Virus record (IMG/VR): IMGVR_UViG_3300020119_000228 | Span: 1 to 36,785 of that record | Reading direction: 5' to 3' (one strand) | Origin: a virus | DNA: 36,785 bases | Shown: piece by piece, positions 8,791 through 14,074 of the stretch | Layout: every line of letters begins with the position of its first letter | Position numbering within the stretch: the first letter of the stretch is position 1 | The notes under the pieces: generated by a model | What the model saw: the letters and a program-made list of their open reading frames with translations, nothing else | Databases searched by the model: none | What the model was told of the DNA's origin: nothing | Translations under genes and position numbers: made by a program

Positions 8791-9038
8791 TACCTAAATT
8801 CCTCTGAATATTCTCCATATGCATTTTGCTTTGCTGACATAGTTATATCAGAGCCAACCTTAATCTTACCTTTGCATGTGACCTCTCCTAGCTCTGCATA
8901 ATCACCAGGATAATGATGGGACAAAAAATAAAATATCTTGAGAGAATTATATTCTATATCTTCAGAACTTGGTCCATACTTACCAACCCAAACTTGATGC
9001 TTGCATTTGTCGCAATAAAGATAAGAGTGCACACCCAT
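8787..9038 (-). CDS. Small single zinc-knuckle protein
   Basis: 83-aa protein opening MGVHSYLYCDKCKHQVWVG, with one CxxC pair like half of a zinc ribbon, and a central YFLSHHYPGD. AAGAGG precedes ATG 9038. It is the first gene after the structured RNA at 9066-9174 and translationally coupled to the next gene. Function unknown. Confidence 0.65.
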   Translation of the reverse strand: MGVHSYLYCDKCKHQVWVGKYGPSSEDIEYNSLKIFYFLSHHYPGDYAELGEVTCKGKIKVGSDITMSAKQNAYGEYSEEFRY

Positions 9039-9065
9039 AAATACCTCTTAAATATAATCAGTGAG

Positions 9066-9174
9066 TGGTATGTGGTGGGAGTTGCACCCACATGCATGCT
9101 CTATTATGTCGCCACACTTGAATGTGTCATGCCTTGTAGGCGACCTCATGGTTTACTAATTTCCTACACATACC
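9066..9174 (-). ncRNA. tRNA-like cloverleaf RNA candidate
   Basis: Non-coding 219-base gap between two minus-strand genes, clearly richer in GC than its flanks. On the minus strand GGTATGTG (9174-9167) pairs perfectly with CACATACC (9074-9067) to close an 8-bp stem. Inside, GTGGG-TGCAACT-CCCAC (9091-9075) makes a T-arm-like 5-bp stem with a 7-base loop, and GGTCGCC/GGCGAC (9139-9144 with 9108-9113) makes a third stem that contains a smaller ACAC/GTGT hairpin (9114-9127). CATG elements at 9147-9150 and 9091-9098 could extend the third arm. At 109 bases with no clear anticodon loop it is not a normal tRNA. A structured, tRNA-derived or tRNA-mimicking RNA is the best reading. Confidence 0.5.
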
Positions 9175-9192
9175 ATAAACATTGGCGAATCG

Positions 9193-9209
9193 TGGGGATT
9201 TTCACCCCA
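9193..9209 (-). other. Second T-arm-like hairpin
   Basis: Minus-strand TGGGG-TGAAAAT-CCCCA, again 5 bp with a 7-base loop beginning TG and ending T, followed by CGATTCGCCA. It resembles the T-arm and CCA-ending acceptor of a tRNA, but no matching 5' acceptor strand is found upstream, so it may be the remnant of a tRNA or part of the same RNA as 9066-9174. Confidence 0.35.
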
Positions 9210-9257
9210 TTTAATAGGCTACAAGTCCTCGAATCTCATACCGCAGAGCAGATAGTA

Positions 9258-9689
9258 CTAACTGTCTGGTTTCACCTCTGGTGCGGCGTCTTGCGCATTG
9301 CTGCGCAAATCTTGTAAATAATTCTGAATATCATTGACGGCACTTAATGTATTGTGATTGCGCATATATAGTTCAGTAATTTCTTTTTGTAAGTTTTGAA
9401 TGGACGCAGAATAACTCGACATCCTCTGCTCAATAAATCGTTTAAAATAATCGAAGATTTCTTCTTTAATTGAATTAATAAGTGTGGAGGATAGATTGTT
9501 TATTGATTCTTCTGCATTTATTACTCTTCTTTGGACCTCTAAAATCTTTTCAATTCTATCGTTTAATGCAGATGTTATTGAATCAATAATATGATTCTCT
9601 ATTATTCGCAGATCTAATTCACTTAAACCTGTTTTTTTCATTACTTGTTCAAAATCATCATTTAGCTTTTCTAGGATATTACTCATCAT
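9258..9689 (-). CDS. Coiled-coil protein
   Basis: 143-aa protein, almost entirely helical with heptad-like I/L/V spacing from about residue 15 to 125 (IEKILEVQRRVINAEESINN; IQNLQKEITELY) and a flexible acidic tail ending PEVKPDS. I start at ATG 9689; a TTG 18 bases upstream is also possible. It overlaps the end of the preceding 50-aa gene. Probably oligomeric; role unknown. Confidence 0.6.
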   Translation of the reverse strand: MMSNILEKLNDDFEQVMKKTGLSELDLRIIENHIIDSITSALNDRIEKILEVQRRVINAEESINNLSSTLINSIKEEIFDYFKRFIEQRMSSYSASIQNLQKEITELYMRNHNTLSAVNDIQNYLQDLRSNAQDAAPEVKPDS

Positions 9690-9831
9690 TTTCCAAGTAT
9701 TTATCAATCAAATCCTGAACAAGATTTTGCGCAAATTCATAATTCCCGCAATCACTTCCAGGAAGTAATGACATTTGAAACAATTCATCACGAATTCTTT
9801 TTAGTTCTTTTATAACTTCAGATTTTTCCAA
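9679..9831 (-). CDS. Short helical protein, TTG start
   Basis: 50-aa frame (MEKSEVIKELKRIRDEL...) beginning at TTG 9831, immediately after the TAA of the DUF2829-like gene, and ending within the start of the coiled-coil gene. No strong ribosome-binding site is visible, so it would rely on coupling to the upstream gene; it fills the only gap in an otherwise overlapping gene run. Function unknown. Confidence 0.5.
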   Translation of the reverse strand: MEKSEVIKELKRIRDELFQMSLLPGSDCGNYEFAQNLVQDLIDKYLENDE

Positions 9832-10257
9832 TTATTGTTTCACCAGTTTATCAACAAAATTCAAAGATACTAGAAGCTCCATAATTTCCTTAGATATAGA
9901 AGAGAAGGGATTTAGTTTAATAAAGCAACTTTTAACCACGTCGTCTATAAGAGATTTAAGTAGATCGTATTTAGCGTTTGAAAGTATTGGGTAGTCAATT
10001 AAGTCACAATCAACCAATTCCCATTTATCTGATAATATGAGCATTATGGGAATTGCATAAGAATTTCTTGAAATTAATACTTTCCCATTTTCATCCAAAC
10101 AGCACATCGAAAGCCATTTTTCTTCTTTAGATTCTATAATTAAAGATTGCCAACAACATTGCCAAGTGCCTCCATACCAACAATCTTTGGTGTTAGGCTC
10201 ATTAACTCTTGCTTTTTTTCCCTCTTTAAGAAGAGGTAATATTTCTTCAAATCTCAT
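9832..10257 (-). CDS. Probable Tad2-like (DUF2829) anti-Thoeris protein
   Basis: 141-aa protein. Residues 1-83 follow the DUF2829 plan: MRFEEILPLLKEGKKAR at the N-terminus (FEEAL..LK.GKKV.R in the family), a Trp-rich strand (WYGGTWQCCW), then IPIMLILSDKWELVD matching the family's L...DWE.V ending. DUF2829 includes Tad2, a phage protein that sequesters the cyclic-ADP-ribose-type signal of Thoeris defence. Residues 84-141 are an extra helical tail not usual in Tad2, and the middle is unusually Cys/Trp-rich (CCW, MCCL), so ligand binding may differ. It sits between the small terminase and the coiled-coil genes. Family assignment is from pattern only. Confidence 0.5.
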   Translation of the reverse strand: MRFEEILPLLKEGKKARVNEPNTKDCWYGGTWQCCWQSLIIESKEEKWLSMCCLDENGKVLISRNSYAIPIMLILSDKWELVDCDLIDYPILSNAKYDLLKSLIDDVVKSCFIKLNPFSSISKEIMELLVSLNFVDKLVKQ

Positions 10258-10269
10258 AATTAACCATCG

Positions 10270-10740
10270 TCATTCTGTAACCAATTTATCAATTAACTTC
10301 TCAAACAGGCTGTCGCTTGCGCCTTTTTGCTCTTCAGCATGACTACCATATTGCTTTGGCAATAACTTTGAAGCAAGCCATTTTCGTGTGTCAATACGAA
10401 GGCGCGAGCGTGCAATGAACTCAACATTACAAACCTCTTCTCCATCTTGGTCGCATTTAGCATCTTCTGATGTGTCGTCAGCAATTTCAAGGCATTCTTC
10501 TGCTAATAAATCGGCCTGAAAGAGCTTAGCTTGCGCGTATTTGAGGGAAAATTCAGGGTGAGTCCAACGCCAAAGATTAACTGTAGACCTATCTGGCATA
10601 TCATCGTACATCTTGCATAGTATATTTAAACCAACAGTATGCGTAGCAGTTCTTTGACAAATGAGATTAGCCAACGTATCTGTATAAGTCGTTGGCCTTC
10701 CTCTTTTCTTAAGATCTTCTGGTCTTTTTTTAGCAGTCAC
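10270..10740 (-). CDS. Terminase small subunit
   Basis: 156-aa protein with an N-terminal helix-turn-helix region: KKRGRPTTYTDTLANLICQR, then DMPDRSTVNLWRWTHPEFS, the layout of phage terminase small subunits (homeodomain-like, residues about 12-65). It continues to LRIDTRKWLASKLLPKQYG (near 117-135), a signature of this family just before the C-terminal segment. It recognises the packaging site and feeds DNA to the large subunit. The start is GTG 10740, chosen because AAGGA lies at the right distance; no ATG fits. It lies 2.4 kb upstream of the large subunit, unusually distant. Confidence 0.85.
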   Translation of the reverse strand: MTAKKRPEDLKKRGRPTTYTDTLANLICQRTATHTVGLNILCKMYDDMPDRSTVNLWRWTHPEFSLKYAQAKLFQADLLAEECLEIADDTSEDAKCDQDGEEVCNVEFIARSRLRIDTRKWLASKLLPKQYGSHAEEQKGASDSLFEKLIDKLVTE

Positions 10741-10757
10741 GATAAATCCTTAGTTAA

Positions 10758-10940
10758 TTAAGGACCTTTTTGCTCATTTCTTTTTTCGCCGCGCATTTCG
10801 CCATCAGCTTCGCCAGGCATGCAATACTTAGGCTGCATACGCATTTGTTCAGCAACACGCTTGCCGTAAGTGCTTTCTACGCCATTATAGTGGGTATTTG
10901 TACCATCTTTTTCAGTTGTGTAGTCCTTTACGCTTTCCAT
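10758..10940 (-). CDS. Small hydrophilic protein, first late gene
   Basis: 60-aa unrecognised, very hydrophilic protein (MESVKDYTTEKDGTNTHYNG...; C-terminus rich in G, E, K). GGGAG lies 7 bases before ATG 10940, so it is likely translated. It is the first protein gene after tRNA-Val and is followed by the small terminase. Confidence 0.65.
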   Translation of the reverse strand: MESVKDYTTEKDGTNTHYNGVESTYGKRVAEQMRMQPKYCMPGEADGEMRGEKRNEQKGP

Positions 10941-10977
10941 AATTACTCCCTGTAATTAAGTTTTTGTTAGAAGTAGG

Positions 10978-11052
10978 TTGGGCGTGATGGATTCGAACCA
11001 CCTACCTTCAGATTGTGAGCCTGACGGGCTAGCCTTCATGCCCCGACGCCCA
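10978..11052 (-). tRNA. tRNA-Val (anticodon CAC)
   Basis: Complete 75-base cloverleaf on the minus strand: acceptor TGGGCGT/ACGCCCA (7 bp), D-stem GGGC/GCCC with loop ATGAAGGCTA, anticodon stem TCAGG/TCTGA (one G-T pair) with loop CTCACAA, variable AGGTA, T-arm GGTGG-TTCGAAT-CCATC, discriminator A. The anticodon CAC reads GTG. Oddities are a T-A first pair and C instead of the near-universal T at position 8. CCA is not encoded. It lies at the promoter-proximal end of the late strand. Confidence 0.85.
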
Positions 11053-11101
11053 ATAAATATAAAAAACCCCGGATTCATTACTTACCTTACAGATAAGTAG
11101 A

Positions 11102-11164
11102 GGAGTTGCCCAGGGACTGCGCTGTTGCGACACGGACGCACATAAAACCCACGGCTTGAAGCAA
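11102..11164 (-). ncRNA. GC-rich, possibly structured leader upstream of the tRNA
   Basis: The 347-base gap 11053-11399 has no convincing gene. Its tRNA-proximal part (about 11065-11210) is GC-rich and can nest three short helices: TTGC/GCAA (11106-11109 with 11161-11164), GGG/CCC (11113-11115 with 11148-11150) and TGCG/CGCA (11118-11121 with 11137-11140). Probably the leader of the late transcript; structure is weakly supported. The rest of the gap is promoter and operator sequence described separately. Confidence 0.3.
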
Positions 11165-11249
11165 TTATCACGATGGTTATGTTCTTTATGGAGAAAGACG
11201 CCCCTATACCCAAATAAATGCTTTTTGCTTTTCCATGTCGCATAAAAAG

Positions 11250-11277
11250 ATAGTAGCACAAAAGTTTGTAGATACAA
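11250..11277 (-). promoter_or_regulatory. Leftward promoter for tRNA-Val and late genes
   Basis: Minus-strand TTGTAT (11272-11277), a 16-base spacer and TACTAT (11250-11255). The -35 lies inside the operator-like palindrome TTGTAGATACAA (11266-11277), so a repressor bound there would block it. This is the only good leftward promoter seen upstream of the tRNA and terminase genes. Confidence 0.5.
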
Positions 11278-11308
11278 GAAAGATACAAGAAAAAGTTTGT
11301 AGTTACAA
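11266..11308. promoter_or_regulatory. Paired operator-like elements
   Basis: Two copies of a near-palindromic element, TTGTAGATACAA (11266-11277) and TTGTAGTTACAA (11297-11308), each preceded by AAAG and spaced 31 bases apart, about three helical turns. The half-site TTGTAGTTA recurs as an inverted pair at 15827-15849, so the same phage regulator, perhaps the Cro-like protein, may act at both control regions. Confidence 0.55.
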
Positions 11309-11338
11309 AAAAATAACAAAAAAGATATAATCTTTTTC

Positions 11339-11367
11339 TTGACATATAATCAAAAAATGATTATAGT
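11339..11367 (+). promoter_or_regulatory. Rightward early promoter
   Basis: TTGACA (11339-11344), exactly 17 bases, TATAGT (11362-11367), 33 bases before the first gene at 11400. The upstream block ATATAATCTTTTT..TTGACATAT is nearly identical to that before the promoter at 15808, indicating duplication. Confidence 0.8.
11346..11364. promoter_or_regulatory. Palindromic operator in the promoter spacer
   Basis: Perfect inverted repeat ATAATCA-AAAAA-TGATTAT lying between -35 and -10 of the rightward promoter and touching the -10. A dimeric repressor bound here would occlude RNA polymerase. Confidence 0.55.
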
Positions 11368-11399
11368 TAAATTAAATCAACAACAACTAAGGAAAAAAC

Positions 11400-11756
11400 A
11401 TGAACGACAAAGTAATAGACAATAGAGAAATAGATTTTGATCATTGGTTTTGGAGTGAAGAACCACATGAATGGTGCAAATCAAAACCAACAGAATCTCT
11501 GGAAACACTTACAGTAGAGCGTTTATCTGGAGAGGATTTGTATGTACATGTATCCTTAAATAAGTCTTTTGGCTTTGATCTTGAAATAGATGGCTGTGAC
11601 GGTGAGCCAATTATACGTCATATGGGACTAAATCCTTTAGCTGCTGATAGTTTGGCGCAATTTTGTAGTGCTTACCTGCAATCTTACAATCGATGCCTTA
11701 AACAACGCGAAAATGACTGCGATGAGCTATGGTGTAAAGTAAGGGGAAGAAAATGA
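11400..11756 (+). CDS. Hypothetical early protein
   Basis: 118-aa unrecognised soluble protein, first gene of the short rightward operon, with AAGGA before ATG 11400. The N-terminus is acidic and Trp-rich (FDHWFWSEEPHEW), the middle is predicted beta (LYVHVSLNKSFGFDLEI) and the C-terminus is helical with several Cys. It overlaps the next gene as ATGA. Confidence 0.7.
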   Translation: MNDKVIDNREIDFDHWFWSEEPHEWCKSKPTESLETLTVERLSGEDLYVHVSLNKSFGFDLEIDGCDGEPIIRHMGLNPLAADSLAQFCSAYLQSYNRCLKQRENDCDELWCKVRGRK

Positions 11757-11944
11757 AATCACTTAAGGAGGCATACGAATATCAAATTATGCGAGTAGAA
11801 ACACTTGGATGGTTTTTTAAGATATATGCCAAAGAAAAAAAGGATGTTTTACTTCATAAGTCCAAGGAGTTTTTTAAAAACAAAACCAAGGCATTTTATG
11901 CGGTTATAGAATATATAAACAAACTAGAAAAAGGAGAAATCTAG
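11753..11944 (+). CDS. Hypothetical basic helical protein
   Basis: 63-aa lysine-rich, all-helical protein (LHKSKEFFKNKTKAFYAVIE), coupled to the previous gene by an ATGA overlap. Unrecognised; the charge suggests nucleic-acid or membrane-surface contact, but this is inference. Confidence 0.6.
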   Translation: MKSLKEAYEYQIMRVETLGWFFKIYAKEKKDVLLHKSKEFFKNKTKAFYAVIEYINKLEKGEI

Positions 11945-11945
11945 C

Positions 11946-12092
11946 ATGCTAAGAAAACTACGCTGTTTAATAAAGGGACACCAATTCTTTTCAACACAAA
12001 AGATACGTGCGCGTTTTCAAATCCAGCATTTTTTCACCGAATGCAAATGCTGCAAAAAAATAAGGTTTGAGCATGGACCACAAAAAGTATAG
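11946..12092 (+). CDS. Short CxxxGH...CxxC protein
   Basis: 48-aa frame, MLRKLRCLIKGHQFF...ECKCCKKIRFEHG. It has a Cys four residues before Gly-His near the N-terminus and CKCC near the C-terminus, the layout of the small DUF1660-type zinc-binding prophage proteins. AAAAGGAG lies 9 bases upstream. It overlaps the next start by 20 bases. A second copy of the same layout, broken by a frameshift, is at 12254-12405. Confidence 0.6.
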   Translation: MLRKLRCLIKGHQFFSTQKIRARFQIQHFFTECKCCKKIRFEHGPQKV

Positions 12093-12252
12093 TGAATTTA
12101 AAGTTGTAGCTGATAACATGGCCTCTGCTATAGAGGCCTTTTTAGAGGCTCAGGAAGCGTTTCATACTTTACTGTGCCTCGAATGCGATATACCACTTTC
12201 GTTGAAGGATGAGATGATTAGAGACATTAATGGCGAAACAAGGAGTAAGTAA
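12073..12252 (+). CDS. Hypothetical acidic helical protein
   Basis: 59-aa protein (MDHKKYSEFKVVADNMASA...). ATG 12073 has AAGG seven bases upstream and is preferred to a TTG two codons earlier. Two predicted amphipathic helices; no known family. Confidence 0.6.
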   Translation: MDHKKYSEFKVVADNMASAIEAFLEAQEAFHTLLCLECDIPLSLKDEMIRDINGETRSK

Positions 12253-12253
12253 A

Positions 12254-12405
12254 GTGATTAAATGGTTAATTTGTTTTATTTTTGGTCACAAATATTGGGA
12301 CGATCGTACTGGCGTGGAAACTAGTACATACGAATGGGTGGGGGAACTATAGTTACTTCCTATTTAATTTGCAAAAAGTGCAACAAATTTAAGAAAATTC
12401 CATAG
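12254..12405 (+). pseudogene. Frameshifted CxxxGH...CxxC protein
   Basis: Starts at GTG 12254 (AGGAG upstream) as MIKWLICFIFGHKYWDD, but hits TAG at 12350-12352. In the adjacent frame the coding continues as TIVTSYLICKKCNKFKKIP and stops at 12405. The two halves rejoin at the run GGGGG (12340-12344): one extra G there would give a single 50-aa protein with CxxxGH and CKKC, like the gene at 11946. Either a real one-base loss, an assembly error in a homopolymer, or slippage during expression. Confidence 0.6.
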
Positions 12406-12452
12406 ATAAAAAACTCTGTAGACGCACCAAATTAGCAAGAGTAAAATAAGCA

Positions 12453-12540
12453 TTGAGAGTAAGTCCTGCAGTTCTCCTTAAGGGTCCTTCAATGAGTAGG
12501 GACATAACTTTAAGGATAAAAGATTCTGCAGGGTTCTCAA
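12453..12540. ncRNA. Long nested hairpin RNA candidate
   Basis: In the convergent gap 12406-12557 four helices nest in order: TTGAGA/TCTCAA (12453-12458 with 12535-12540), CCTGCAG/CTGCAGG (12465-12471 with 12526-12532), TCCTTAA/TTAAGGA (12475-12481 with 12510-12516) and GTCC/GGAC (12484-12487 with 12500-12503). Together this is 24 perfect pairs in an 88-base rod with internal loops. No T-run follows on either strand, so it is not a simple terminator. It may be a stable RNA, a 3'-end structure or a protein-binding site; strand is unknown. A weak 38-aa minus frame (MSLLIEGPLRR...) crosses it without a good ribosome-binding site. Confidence 0.5.
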
Positions 12541-12557
12541 ATTACAATGCTATATAA

Positions 12558-12761
12558 TTATCCAGCAAACACAGTAACATTCTTGGCAACATATCCCTTA
12601 GGAGAAGAAGTAGATTCAAACTCCACCTTCTCACCTTCTTTCAAAGTCTTGTAACCATTTCTATTTATGTCTTTGAAATGAACAAAATAATCAGAGCCCT
12701 TTGAATCAATAAATCCATACCCTTTTTTCTCATTAAACCACTTAACTGTTCCGTGTTGCAT
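12558..12761 (-). CDS. CspA-family cold-shock protein
   Basis: 67-aa single cold-shock domain: [18 protein letters not shown] with RNP1 KGYGFI (13-18) and RNP2 YFVHF (25-29), ending YVAKNVTVF. It has the full length and all aromatic nucleic-acid-contact residues of CspA proteins. It binds single-stranded RNA/DNA and melts structure. AAGGA precedes ATG 12761. It is the last gene of the leftward early operon, after the replication initiator. It likely acts as an RNA chaperone or antiterminator for phage transcripts. Confidence 0.92.
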   Translation of the reverse strand: MQHGTVKWFNEKKGYGFIDSKGSDYFVHFKDINRNGYKTLKEGEKVEFESTSSPKGYVAKNVTVFAG

Positions 12762-12806
12762 TATGTCATCCTTAAATATCGAATTAAAGGCCTTTTTTAG
12801 GCCAAT

Positions 12807-12872
12807 TTAGAGCATTAAACCACAAACAAATACGAATGTAGCAGATAATACAATTATGTCGAAAATCATCAT
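12807..12872 (-). CDS. 21-aa membrane peptide
   Basis: Short frame MMIFDIIVLSATFVFVCGLML, one uninterrupted hydrophobic helix, with AAGG upstream at suitable spacing. It lies between the 67-aa gene and the cold-shock gene. Such tiny membrane peptides are common in phage operons; there is no evidence of function, and the short length limits confidence. A weak GGCC/GGCC hairpin follows at 12789-12804. Confidence 0.45.
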   Translation of the reverse strand: MMIFDIIVLSATFVFVCGLML

Positions 12873-12882
12873 AAAAACTGCC

Positions 12883-13086
12883 TTAAATCAAATTAACCAT
12901 ATCTTGCATGCCTGTTGACTTCCAAACACTTACATATAATTCCAGTATTTCTTCTGAAATTAGCCCCTCTAACATAGCTTTTTTATCTTCTTTGCTCAAT
13001 AGCTTAGTGGAAATTAAGCTTGGTGACACGCCTAGTTTAAATCCTATTTTTGAGAGGATTTTTTTGCATTCTTGTTCGCTACGCAT
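12883..13086 (-). CDS. Small protein coupled to the replication initiator
   Basis: 67-aa helical protein (MRSEQECKKILSKIGFKLG; SLISTKLLSKEDKKAMLEGL). ATG 13086 lies inside the last codons of the initiator gene (8-base overlap), so the two are translated together. In lambda the gene after O is the helicase loader P, but this protein is far too short and has no ATPase motif. It may be an adaptor; unknown. Confidence 0.65.
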   Translation of the reverse strand: MRSEQECKKILSKIGFKLGVSPSLISTKLLSKEDKKAMLEGLISEEILELYVSVWKSTGMQDMVNLI

Positions 13087-13936
13087 AAAGCTCCCTCACA
13101 CTTACAGGCTTACCTGAACCAAGTGATTTCTTGAGAGCACCAAGAGAATTCTTCCCGCTCTCAGAAATTATGTGTTTGATATTGTTCATCGATATGCGTT
13201 CTTGTTCATACTGCTTTTGTTTATGTTCTTGGCGAATGCGATCTTCTTCGGCTTGAGTTTTATCATTTCCCTTATATCCATATGGTTGGTTCCATTTACC
13301 TTCGCGAATCTTTTTGAGTGCTATGTTAATTTTTTTGTTTATTTCTTTCGGGTCTGATTCATTGCCGATATAAAATAATATTTGGTTTTGCAGCTCATCC
13401 TCAAGCACTATACTTTTATTTCCAATGGCTCTCAAAATATGGGTTTTTACTTCAACAGAAGAAGAAAGAACAGGAACAGTCTTTTGTTTTGTTTTATTAA
13501 TAATTCTTTTATTTATATTTATTCTTTTATTTATAGGTGCTTGAAAACCAGATTGTGGGAAACCCGTATTGTGGGTTTTTGATGACTTATCCACAGGAGA
13601 ATCACCACAATACGGGTTTTCCGTATTCTGGGTTTTTCTCCTCAAAATTGTCTGCCATTCTATAATTCTTCCTTCATCATCTCTCACAGAAGTAACTTCT
13701 AAAAGGCCAATATTTTTTAGATATTTAAAGCATGTATCAATATGCTCTCTGCCGCATTCAAAATGATTCTGAAGATGTTTTTTGCAAATGATAAATCCGG
13801 AGGGTTTGGAAGCTAAGTAGCAATACACACCAAGTGCACCAGTGTGTTTTATTTGGCAGATTGTTTCGTTTATGATTGTGGTAAAGCCATTTTCTTCATG
13901 CAATAAAGTATTTTTTGTATTTTTTTCAATACTCAT
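13079..13936 (-). CDS. Lambda-O-like replication initiator
   Basis: 285-aa protein. Residues about 20-95 form a winged helix of the phage replication-protein type: TGALGVYCYLASKPSGFIIC, then KHLQNHFECGREHIDTCFKYLKNIGLLEV. Residues 96-150 are low-complexity, with repeats rich in N, P and G and then NKRIN repeats; this stretch is encoded by DNA that looks like an origin (13503-13632). The C-terminal half has a helical NQILFYIGNESDPKEINKKI region and a Q/E/K-rich coiled coil, presumably for partner contact. This is the plan of lambda O, which binds iterons inside its own gene. AAAGGA precedes ATG 13936. It belongs to the leftward early operon begun by the Cro-like gene. No sequence match to a named initiator is claimed. 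Confidence 0.7.
   Translation of the reverse strand: MSIEKNTKNTLLHEENGFTTIINETICQIKHTGALGVYCYLASKPSGFIICKKHLQNHFECGREHIDTCFKYLKNIGLLEVTSVRDDEGRIIEWQTILRRKTQNTENPYCGDSPVDKSSKTHNTGFPQSGFQAPINKRININKRIINKTKQKTVPVLSSSVEVKTHILRAIGNKSIVLEDELQNQILFYIGNESDPKEINKKINIALKKIREGKWNQPYGYKGNDKTQAEEDRIRQEHKQKQYEQERISMNNIKHIISESGKNSLGALKKSLGSGKPVSVRELYA
13503..13632. other. Predicted replication origin inside the initiator gene
   Basis: Three parts lie side by side. Iteron-like 12-base elements of the form CC..ATT.TGGG occur at 13548-13559, 13564-13575 and 13621-13632, with an inverted copy at 13605-13616; two of these form a perfect 15-base inverted repeat (13560-13574 and 13605-13619). Between them lies a perfect consensus DnaA box TTATCCACA (13587-13595). 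Next to them is an AT-rich stretch (13486-13540) with a 15-base direct repeat (13503-13517, 13521-13535), a likely unwinding element. This is the layout of lambda ori. Confidence 0.65.
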
Positions 13937-14017
13937 GGTATAATTCCTTTGCTGTAGTTCCCTTCTAAAAGAACTGTTGTTGGACGTATCGCATTTGTTT
14001 GTCGCAAATGAATACTT

Positions 14018-14071
14018 GGGGCAGGATGCCCGCTGTTTATGTTACCATTTAGTGATTATGCACGAAATGGT
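14018..14071 (-). other. Structured leader of the initiator gene
   Basis: The gap 13937-14074 holds a perfect 7-bp inverted repeat ACCATTT/AAATGGT (14044-14050, 14065-14071) just after the stop of the 62-aa gene, and a GGGCA-TCC-TGCCC hairpin near 14018-14031. Further on are CATTTG/CAAATG and AGTTC/GAACT stems before the ribosome-binding site. None is followed by a T-run, so control of initiator expression or mRNA processing is more likely than termination. Confidence 0.35.
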
Positions 14072-14074
14072 ATT

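Noticed and set aside
10978-11052. Plus-strand reading of the tRNA as tRNA-His (GTG loop)
   Set aside because: The canonical T-loop TTCGAAT, D-arm and discriminator are on the minus strand only.
12789-12804. GGCC hairpin as terminator before the cold-shock gene
   Set aside because: Only 4 bp and a weak T-run; mentioned with the small membrane peptide instead.
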